A stretch of 64,000 nt of DNA from Lutibacter sp. Its GTDB lineage: Bacteria > Bacteroidota > Bacteroidia > Flavobacteriales > Flavobacteriaceae. The translations under genes and the position numbers were made by a program. The stretch spans positions 10,044 through 74,043 of the forward strand of contig NZ_JAKIUR010000010.1 in NCBI RefSeq assembly GCF_021647475.1, read 5' to 3'. This document shows positions 26,388-32,623 of the stretch, in pieces. The first letter of the stretch is position 1. Each line of letters starts with the position of its first letter. The notes under the pieces were generated by a model that was not told the DNA's origin, ran no database searches, and saw nothing but the letters and a program-made list of their open reading frames with translations.

Positions 26388-26530
26388 ATTGATTGTTCCG
26401 TAATTAATCATAAAAAGTTCGTCACCCTGAACTTGTTTCAGGGTCTCATCAATATAAAAAATTATGAGATGCTGAAACAAGTTCAGCATGACGTATAAAT
26501 ATGATACAAAACGGATATACATTAAAATTA
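26383..26530. repeat. REP-like hairpin element, copy B (148 bp)
   Basis: It has the same ends as 16130-16311. CACCCTGAACTTGTTTCAGG and GATGCTGAAACAAGTTCAGC form a long imperfect hairpin. It lacks the 21-nt insertion. It begins at the stop of the cusB-like gene, so it may act as a 3' stabiliser or attenuator within the island. Confidence 0.8.
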
Positions 26531-26557
26531 AACAATAACAACTTAAAATAGAATCAT

Positions 26558-27151
26558 ATGAAAAAAATAAATTTAAAATCCGTTTTTGCAATTGTTTTTG
26601 CAATAGGTATCTCAAGTTTAAACTATGCACAACAAAATCATGACCATAGTAAGATGAATATGAAAACTGATAGTGGCAAAATGATGAAGATGAAGCATGA
26701 TAAAAGCAGCATGAATATGATGCAACAAAAAGGTGCTGAAGCCCAATTTAACGATGCTAATTTAAATAAAGCATATATGCATTATATAATGATTAATACT
26801 GCATTGACAAAATTGAATACTCAAAAAGTAAAAATGATGTCAAAAATGTTAGTAAACATTTTAAATAATTATGGAAAAGCAACAAAATCTGTTGCTATAG
26901 CTAATAAGCTATCCGAAAGTACTGATTTAAAAGGACAACGTAAATTATTTGCAGAATTAACCACTTCAATGGAGCCTCTTTTTAAAGATAACATTACAAA
27001 AGGAAAAGTTTACAAAAACTTTTGCCCAATGGCAAATGGAGCTGGAGCTTATTGGTTTTCAAATTCAAAAAACATTGTAAATCCTTATATGGGAACAAAA
27101 AGCTCAATGTCTAATTGTGGTAGTGTTAAAGAAACATTCAAGTCTATCTAA
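26558..27151 (+). CDS. Secreted DUF3347 protein with Met/His-rich N-terminus
   Basis: This 197-residue protein has a signal peptide (to about residue 25, SLNYAQQ). A metal-binding linker rich in His, Met and Asp follows (NHDHSKMNMK, KMMKMKHDKSSMNMMQQ). A DUF3347 domain at about 68-195 carries the conserved end FCPMANGAGAYWFS, NIVNPYMGTKSS, NCGSV. It is probably a periplasmic copper-binding helper to the pump. The same domain is fused to the CusB-like adaptor and recurs at 35417-36064. Confidence 0.8.
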   Translation: MKKINLKSVFAIVFAIGISSLNYAQQNHDHSKMNMKTDSGKMMKMKHDKSSMNMMQQKGAEAQFNDANLNKAYMHYIMINTALTKLNTQKVKMMSKMLVNILNNYGKATKSVAIANKLSESTDLKGQRKLFAELTTSMEPLFKDNITKGKVYKNFCPMANGAGAYWFSNSKNIVNPYMGTKSSMSNCGSVKETFKSI

Positions 27152-27211
27152 AATATCTGGGTTGTTTTGGATTTGTAAATAATTCAAAATAACCCTTTAA
27201 AAAGTAAAATT

Positions 27212-27532
27212 ATGAAAGAAATTAAAGCATTTATACGTCCCGAAAGATTAAACGCAGTTGCTGAAAATCTCAAAAAAGAACAATACTGTTGTTTTACCGT
27301 TTTTCAAGGTGAAGGTGTTGGAGACTATACCGATCCTAAAACTGAATTTCCAAGTTTAGATTTTCCTTTTCTACATAATAAAGTTGTAAAAATGGAAATA
27401 GTATGTAATAAAGAAGATGTTGATAAAATTATAAACGTTATTAAAACACATGCCCGAACAGGTTATAGAGGAGATGGATTAATATATGTTAGTAACGTAG
27501 AAAGTAGAATCAGAGTAAGAGATGGAAAATAA
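27212..27532 (+). CDS. PII-like signalling protein of the metal-efflux type
   Basis: This 106-residue PII-fold protein has KEIKAFIRPERLNAVAENL at the N-terminus and THARTGYRGDGLIYVS with RIRVRDGK at the end. The T-loop is short and unlike GlnB, and the canonical uridylylated Tyr motif is missing. A Cys pair (C26-C27, YCCFTVFQGEG) lies near the nucleotide site. PII variants beside RND metal pumps have been described (PII-NG), so a role in tuning metal efflux is inferred. It is followed by the HMA-AraC regulator after 15 bases. Confidence 0.75.
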   Translation: MKEIKAFIRPERLNAVAENLKKEQYCCFTVFQGEGVGDYTDPKTEFPSLDFPFLHNKVVKMEIVCNKEDVDKIINVIKTHARTGYRGDGLIYVSNVESRIRVRDGK

Positions 27533-27547
27533 TTAAAACTTAAAACT

Positions 27548-28129
27548 TTGAAAACTTTAAATCTTATAGAATTACGTATTAAAGGTATGGTATGTGACCG
27601 TTGTATAAGTACTGTCAAAACCGAATTAGAAAATTTGGGAGCAACTGTTGTTGAATTAAAATTAGGAAAAGCAATTATTAAATATCCTAAACACAAAATT
27701 ACGTTACAAAGTATTGAAAATACATTAATAAAACATAATTTTGAACTAATTGTTGATGATGACACTAAAATTATTGAAGCTATAAAAGCTGTTTTAGTCG
27801 AAATTATTAGTAACCTTCCTATTGAAATGACAACTAATTTATCAGCTACTTTAGCTAATAAATTACAAAAAGATTATACTTACTTAAGTAAATTATTTTC
27901 AAATACACTTGAAATTACCATTGAAAAATATTTTATTTTACTTAAAATTGAAAAAACCAAAGAGTTAATACAAACTGGGCAATTAAATTTCACTCAAATA
28001 TCATACGATTTAGGATACAGTAGTGTTAATTATTTATCCAATCAATTTAAACAAATAACAGGCATGAGTATGAGTACCTACAAAAAGCTATCTAATTGGA
28101 ATAGAAAGTCTTTAGATAAAATTTTATAG
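27548..28129 (+). CDS. HMA-like domain fused to AraC-family DNA-binding domain
   Basis: This 193-residue protein starts at TTG (27548); the only in-frame upstream stop is that of the PII gene and the first ATG would cut the N-terminal domain. Residues 5-72 look like a heavy-metal-associated (HMA) fold with MVCDRC (C16, C19), as in copper chaperones. Residues 95-185 are an AraC helix-turn-helix pair (EITIEKYFILLKIEKTKELI, ISYDLGYSSVNYLSNQFKQI). This is probably the metal-sensing activator of the island. No other cytoplasmic metal regulator such as CueR or CsoR was found in the window. Confidence 0.75.
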   Translation: MKTLNLIELRIKGMVCDRCISTVKTELENLGATVVELKLGKAIIKYPKHKITLQSIENTLIKHNFELIVDDDTKIIEAIKAVLVEIISNLPIEMTTNLSATLANKLQKDYTYLSKLFSNTLEITIEKYFILLKIEKTKELIQTGQLNFTQISYDLGYSSVNYLSNQFKQITGMSMSTYKKLSNWNRKSLDKIL

Positions 28130-28158
28130 ATATCACCCATAATACTATATAAATAAAA

Positions 28159-28178
28159 AAAGGTTTAAAAGTACCTTT
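28159..28178 (+). promoter_or_regulatory. Inverted repeat at the Met-rich gene promoter
   Basis: AAAGGT (28159-28164) and ACCTTT (28173-28178) flank an 8-base spacer. TACCTTTA (28172-28179) within it is a near-consensus -7 element. It resembles the arrangement before copA, where an inverted repeat also surrounds the -7 box. Confidence 0.35.
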
Positions 28179-28220
28179 ACTAAGTAATAAAAAATAATAA
28201 TAATTTAAAACAAAATAATC

Positions 28221-28664
28221 ATGAAAAAAATAGCATTTATTTTAACAATTGTAGGACTAATAAGTTTAAACGGAAATAGTCAAAATATGGATACTATGAA
28301 AAAAGCGGATATGCAACAACAAAGCATGTCTCAAACAATGAAAGAAAATCCAGGTATGAAGGATAAAATGATGGGGGCAATGATGGAAAACGAAACAATG
28401 CGTAACAAAATGCATATGATGATGATGAAGGATAAAGGAATGATGAAAATGATGAAGAAAGGAGATGGTATGAAACATATGGGATCTAAAGAAGGAATGA
28501 TGAAAATGATGAATGCTAATCCTGAAATGAAAACTAAAATGATGAAAATGATGATAAAAAACCCTGAAATGTTAGCAAAAATGAGTGCAATGATGAAGAA
28601 TCCTGAAATGATGAAAAATATGAAAGAAAAGAAAATGGATCACAATATGAAACATAAACATTAA
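28221..28664 (+). CDS. Methionine-rich secreted protein, likely copper/silver-binding
   Basis: This 147-residue protein has a signal peptide (to about residue 21, LNGNSQ). The rest is 40 Met in about 126 residues, arranged in MMKMM, NPEMKTKMMKMM and NPEMMKNM repeats with Lys, and ends in a His tail (DHNMKHKH). Such Met clusters bind Cu(I)/Ag(I) through thioethers in the periplasm (compare the Met motifs of PcoC, CusF and CopK). No recognised domain is present. Its position between the HMA-AraC regulator and the TRASH-like lipoprotein supports a metal-buffer role. Confidence 0.7.
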   Translation: MKKIAFILTIVGLISLNGNSQNMDTMKKADMQQQSMSQTMKENPGMKDKMMGAMMENETMRNKMHMMMMKDKGMMKMMKKGDGMKHMGSKEGMMKMMNANPEMKTKMMKMMIKNPEMLAKMSAMMKNPEMMKNMKEKKMDHNMKHKH

Positions 28665-28683
28665 AACATTTTAAAGACCTGTT

Positions 28684-28759
28684 AAGAAAAGAGTGTATAA
28701 CCTCATATTAAATAAATGGTTTTGAGTATTTCACTCTTTAAAAATACGCTCTTTTCTTT
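28684..28759 (+). terminator. Long hairpin after the Met-rich gene
   Basis: AAGAAAAGAGTGTA (28684-28697) can pair with TACGCTCTTTTCTT (28745-28758) with a single G-U pair. A competing CACTCTTT lies at about 28733-28740. A T-rich end follows. It may terminate the upstream unit or act as a switchable structure. Confidence 0.45.
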
Positions 28760-28788
28760 TGCAGGCACTAATTTATAAATTAATATTT

Positions 28789-29217
28789 ATGAAATTTAAA
28801 AAATATTTATTAGGAACAACTGTACTTATTTTAAGCATTATTTTAAGTAGTTGCACAACCAATCAAACAAAAAAACAGAACAGCAATAAAGCAACAACTA
28901 TTCAAAAAGAAAAAGCTATTACTGCTAACAAAAAAGGAGCAAAACTAAAATCTAGCGAAGTTTGTTATGTAAATAATGCATTTATGAGAACCGAACAAAT
29001 TCCCGTTATAGTTGATGGAAAAACATATTATGGATGTTGTCAAGGTTGCGTATCAAAACTTAAAAATAATTTAAATGGCGTTCGGTTTGGTGTAGATCCT
29101 CTAACAGGTGAAAAGGTTGATAAAGCTACCGCTTATATTGTTTTAAAACCAAATAGCAAAAGTGATGTTCTTTATTTTGCTTCAGAAAAAAATTATAATG
29201 AGTTTATAAAACTCTAA
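28789..29217 (+). CDS. Lipoprotein with TRASH/YHS-like metal-binding motif
   Basis: This 142-residue protein starts at 28789. That ATG opens a lipoprotein signal peptide (GTTVLILSIILSSC, lipid Cys near residue 21). After a Lys-rich linker the domain at about 55-142 has EVCYVNNAFM, then YYGCCQGCVSKL, which gives a Cys set like TRASH or YHS metal domains. FASEKNYNEFI closes it. It is probably a periplasm-facing metal-binding lipoprotein (some genomes call relatives MlpB). The exact family is uncertain. Confidence 0.6.
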   Translation: MKFKKYLLGTTVLILSIILSSCTTNQTKKQNSNKATTIQKEKAITANKKGAKLKSSEVCYVNNAFMRTEQIPVIVDGKTYYGCCQGCVSKLKNNLNGVRFGVDPLTGEKVDKATAYIVLKPNSKSDVLYFASEKNYNEFIKL

Positions 29218-29279
29218 AATATTGATTGTTGATTTTGATTTGAATTTTAATTTAGTGAAACTACCTAAAACATAACACA

Positions 29280-30611
29280 ATGAGAAATGATTGTACATCT
29301 AATGTTTGTGAAAACATAGAATGTTGCTCCTCAGAAACCATCTGTTTGCCAAAGACAGCACTAAAAAGGTTAGTGGTTATTGGAGGTGGTTTTGCTGGAT
29401 TAGAATTAGTAAAAAAATTAAAAAATAAACACATACAAGTAGTTTTAATTGATAAAAATAATTTCCATCAATTTCAACCGCTTTTATATCAAGTTGCAAC
29501 AAGTGGATTAGAACCTGATAGCATTGCCTTTCCTTTAAGAAAACAAATAGCTGGTTATAAAAACGTTAGCTTTAGACTTACTGAAGTATTACAAATTAAA
29601 CCAGAAGAAAATACCATTTACACTAGCAAAGGATTAATTACCTACGATTATTTAGTATTAGCAACGGGTACAGCTACTAATTTTTTTGGATTAAAATCTG
29701 TTCAAAAAAATAGTTTAGGACTAAAAGATATAAGAGATTCTTTGAATATACGCCACATGATGTTGCAAAATCTAGAACAAGCTACCATAACCTGTGACGA
29801 GGTTGAAAAAGAAGCACTAACTAATTTTGTAATTGTTGGTGGTGGACCTGCCGGAATTGAAATGGCTGGTGCATTGGCAGAGTTTTGTAAATATGTTATC
29901 CCAAAAGATTATCCAGAATTTTCAGTTTCAATAATGAAGATATATTTGATTGAAGCTTCTAATAAAATCTTGGGTGTTATGTCTAATAAAGCTTCCTCTC
30001 AATCATTAAAATATCTAAAAAAACTTGATGTAAATGTACTATTAAATGAAGCTGTTATAGATTATGATGGAAATATCGTTAAAACTAAAAGTGGAAAAGA
30101 AATACATGCTAAAAACTTAATTTGGGCTGCTGGTGTAAAAGGACAATTCCCCGATGGAATTGACAAAAAAAATATTGTTAGAGGGAACCGACTAAAAGTA
30201 AATCAGAATTTAAAAATTGAAGGTTTTAATAATATTTATGCTATAGGTGACGTATCTGCAATGATAACAGATAAAACTCCTAAAGGTCATCCTCAAGTAG
30301 CACAACCAGCTATTCAACAAGGAAAATATTTAGCTGAAAATTTTCTTAAAATAATTAATGAAAAACCCATAAAACCATTTAAATATATTGATAAAGGATC
30401 ATTAGCAACTGTTGGTAAACGTAGAGCCGTTGCCGATTTAGGAAAATTAAAATTTACAGGATACTTTGCGTGGTTATTATGGTCTTTTGTTCATTTAATG
30501 TCTATTAGTGGTTTTAAAAACAAACTATTGGTTGGGTTAAATTGGACAATAAGTTATTTCTCATACGATAAAAGTAATCGCTTAATTATTAGAAAGTTTA
30601 AAAATAATTAA
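29280..30611 (+). CDS. ndh: Type II NADH dehydrogenase-like FAD oxidoreductase with Cys-rich N-terminus
   Basis: This 443-residue protein has the NDH-2 pattern: FAD loop VVIGGGFAGLE (about 33-42), FHQFQPLLYQVATSGLEPDSI, the NADH loop FVIVGGGPAGIEMAGALAE, and YAIGDVSAM near residue 322. A hydrophobic C-terminal part serves membrane attachment. Unusually, residues 1-22 add five cysteines (C5, C10, C15, C16, C22) ahead of the normal start. NDH-2 can reduce Cu(II), and the Cys segment could bind metal. The enzyme may therefore serve copper redox here rather than general respiration; that is an inference. Confidence 0.8.
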   Translation: MRNDCTSNVCENIECCSSETICLPKTALKRLVVIGGGFAGLELVKKLKNKHIQVVLIDKNNFHQFQPLLYQVATSGLEPDSIAFPLRKQIAGYKNVSFRLTEVLQIKPEENTIYTSKGLITYDYLVLATGTATNFFGLKSVQKNSLGLKDIRDSLNIRHMMLQNLEQATITCDEVEKEALTNFVIVGGGPAGIEMAGALAEFCKYVIPKDYPEFSVSIMKIYLIEASNKILGVMSNKASSQSLKYLKKLDVNVLLNEAVIDYDGNIVKTKSGKEIHAKNLIWAAGVKGQFPDGIDKKNIVRGNRLKVNQNLKIEGFNNIYAIGDVSAMITDKTPKGHPQVAQPAIQQGKYLAENFLKIINEKPIKPFKYIDKGSLATVGKRRAVADLGKLKFTGYFAWLLWSFVHLMSISGFKNKLLVGLNWTISYFSYDKSNRLIIRKFKNN

Positions 30612-30684
30612 TTATCAGCATATTTTAATAATGCTAAATTATACTTTATACAATAATTTAAATACTTACCTAAATTAAAAAAAA

Positions 30685-30972
30685 ATGGATAAAATTAATG
30701 TTAAAAAAATGGGAATAGCCTGTGGTTTAACAGGGGCACTTTTATATATTGGCTGTGCAATATTAATGTTTAGTCTAGGACAAAAAAATACTATATTAAT
30801 TTTTAATAATTTTTTACATGGTTTAGATACAACTTCAATAATTAGAATGAATATACCTCTAATTAATTCCATTATAGGTCTTTTGCAAACGTTTATCCTT
30901 TTTTGGTTAATTGGTGTTAGTATTGCTACCTTTTACAATGCACTATCTGGTAAAAAAACAGAAGAAAAATAA
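30685..30972 (+). CDS. DUF5676 small membrane protein
   Basis: This 95-residue protein has two hydrophobic helices (about 10-30 and 58-80), a start VKKMGIACGLTGALLYIGCA and an FHG-like loop FNNFLHGLD. It matches the DUF5676 pattern seen beside metal-resistance genes. Function is unknown. A small inverted repeat (AACCAA...TTGGTT, 30971-30990) lies across its stop. Confidence 0.65.
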   Translation: MDKINVKKMGIACGLTGALLYIGCAILMFSLGQKNTILIFNNFLHGLDTTSIIRMNIPLINSIIGLLQTFILFWLIGVSIATFYNALSGKKTEEK

Positions 30973-31005
30973 CCAAAAAATTTGTTGGTTTTATACTATT
31001 AAAAA

Positions 31006-31809
31006 ATGAAAACTGGTACCAGGGTATTAAGTAGATTAGCCGACAAAAGGGTTGTTATATTACATACCATATTTGGTGCTTTAATTTTTTACCTGCTTTT
31101 TCATCCACTTACTATGATTGTATATTGGTATGAATTTAATAAAGAACCTCTTACTTTTTCCTCATTTTTAAATGTTTTAAGCCATAGAACAGAGCATTCT
31201 TTTTCCTACAAAATGCTTGAAATGTCATTTATTTTTTCAATAATGGGAGGCGTTACAGGTTTAATTTTCGGATTATATAAGCAAAATAGTAAAAAGCTAA
31301 ACAAACACATTCAACTATTAAATAAAGATCTACTAAAATTGATTAACCAAGGTGAAAACCAGTTTATTGAGTTAAAATCGTCTGTTAGATATGATTTTAG
31401 ACAAAAAACAACTAATCTTGATTTAGAAGTAGTTATAGCTAAAACGCTAGCTGGTTTTATGAACGCAAAGGGTGGAAAATTAATTATTGGCGTAAATGAC
31501 AATAAAGAAATACTTGGCTTAGAAAAAGATTTTAGGACTCTAAAACAACAAAATACGGATGGTTTTGAACAAAAAATTTATGAACTAATTTCAAAGTACA
31601 TCGGTAAAGAATATTGTTTTTATTGTACTGTTTATTTTCACCAATTAGATAAAAAAACAATTTGTGTGATAGCTATAGATGAAGTTGATGAACCCGTTTA
31701 CTTAACAAAAGGTAAAGACACCATATTTTATATAAGAACCGGAAACTCAACTAAGCCTTTAACCATAAAAGAAGCTTTTCACTATATTAAAATGGAAAAG
31801 AAATCATAA
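31006..31809 (+). CDS. Membrane-anchored AlbA_2 / Schlafen-like domain protein
   Basis: This 267-residue protein has two transmembrane helices (about 18-45 and 68-88) and then a cytoplasmic AlbA_2 domain at about 115-260. Visible motifs are GENQFIELKSSVRYDF, KTLAGFMNAKGGKLIIGV with DNKEILGLEKDF, and YIRTGNSTKPL. In other proteins this domain is a nucleic-acid-binding or Schlafen-type module next to HTH domains. Here no HTH follows and the domain is tethered to the membrane. Its role in a metal island is unknown. Confidence 0.65.
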   Translation: MKTGTRVLSRLADKRVVILHTIFGALIFYLLFHPLTMIVYWYEFNKEPLTFSSFLNVLSHRTEHSFSYKMLEMSFIFSIMGGVTGLIFGLYKQNSKKLNKHIQLLNKDLLKLINQGENQFIELKSSVRYDFRQKTTNLDLEVVIAKTLAGFMNAKGGKLIIGVNDNKEILGLEKDFRTLKQQNTDGFEQKIYELISKYIGKEYCFYCTVYFHQLDKKTICVIAIDEVDEPVYLTKGKDTIFYIRTGNSTKPLTIKEAFHYIKMEKKS

Positions 31810-31838
31810 ATTTATAAAATTATTGAATTAACATACTT

Positions 31839-32525
31839 ATGAATTTAAAAAATAAAATAATTGTTACTCTACTACTTTTTGTGCTGTTATTTCAATTTGA
31901 AACGTACTCACAAAGCCCTAAAGGAATGTTAATGTATCAAATAGAGAATAAACAATTTAAAAAAACAAATTTTGATAAAAATCATAAAATACTAGATTAT
32001 CAATATATTAAAGTAGGAAACATCATTGAAAATAATAATGTATTCTCTTTAGAAATAAATATGAAAAAATTTGATAGCAAAGGAAAACTAAAAAAAGAAG
32101 AAACCTCTAAATATAGTTGTAACAGAAAAGAAGGAAGTATTTTTATGGGTATCATCCCTTTTCTAAACAAACCCTCTAAAAAAATTAATATTAATGTGTT
32201 GAGTAAAAAACCTCTATATCCTAATAATTTTCAAAAAATAAATTCTCTTGATGATTATAAAATTACAGCCACTTATAAAACAGGTTTTTTAGGGGTTACC
32301 GCTATTACTAATATGGACTATAGAAATAGAACAATAAAAAAAACAAACAATAATACATATACCATATCTGGTGAAATTAATATAAAAATAAACGTGGCTG
32401 GGGTTAATATTTCAAATATTAGCTATAAATCAGAAGAAATATTAAATACTTCAAAAGGTATTATATTTCAAAAATTTGTTGAAAATTCTGGCTCATATTT
32501 TACAATACAACTTATAAATGAGTAA
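31839..32525 (+). CDS. Secreted protein of unknown function (TapB-like beta fold)
   Basis: This 228-residue protein has a signal peptide (LLLFVLLFQFETYSQS, cleavage near residue 25) and a beta-rich body with no cysteine clusters. The pattern of alternating strands (YQIENKQFKKTNF, YKTGFLGVTAITNMDYRN, TYTISGEINIKINV) loosely resembles TapB/DUF3108-type envelope proteins. No catalytic motif is visible. It lies just ahead of the copA promoter. Confidence 0.5.
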   Translation: MNLKNKIIVTLLLFVLLFQFETYSQSPKGMLMYQIENKQFKKTNFDKNHKILDYQYIKVGNIIENNNVFSLEINMKKFDSKGKLKKEETSKYSCNRKEGSIFMGIIPFLNKPSKKININVLSKKPLYPNNFQKINSLDDYKITATYKTGFLGVTAITNMDYRNRTIKKTNNNTYTISGEINIKINVAGVNISNISYKSEEILNTSKGIIFQKFVENSGSYFTIQLINE

Positions 32526-32572
32526 TTATCAAAATATTATAATTAATTACCAATAAACCATAACTTAATTAT

Positions 32573-32600
32573 ATAGGTATTTTATAAGTTTGATACCTAT
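32573..32600 (+). promoter_or_regulatory. Inverted repeat straddling the copA -7 element
   Basis: ATAGGTAT (32573-32580) and ATACCTAT (32593-32600) are perfect inverted arms with a 12-base spacer. That spacer contains TAAGTTTG (32585-32592), an exact TAnnTTTG -7 box. TGATACCTAT (32591-32600) is shared with the cusA promoter. A regulator bound here would contact RNA polymerase directly. The copA ATG is 24 bases further on. Confidence 0.6.
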
Positions 32601-32623
32601 TAAATGATTAAAAAATTCTTATT

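Noticed and set aside
26268..26630. Minus-strand frame of 120 codons over the REP-like element
   Set aside because: It covers the end of cusB, the repeat and the start of the next gene; its reading consists of repeat sequence and antisense.
28266..28478. Minus-strand His-rich frame (70 codons)
   Set aside because: It is the reverse reading of ATG-rich Met codons (CAT gives His) in the Met-rich gene and has no signal of its own.
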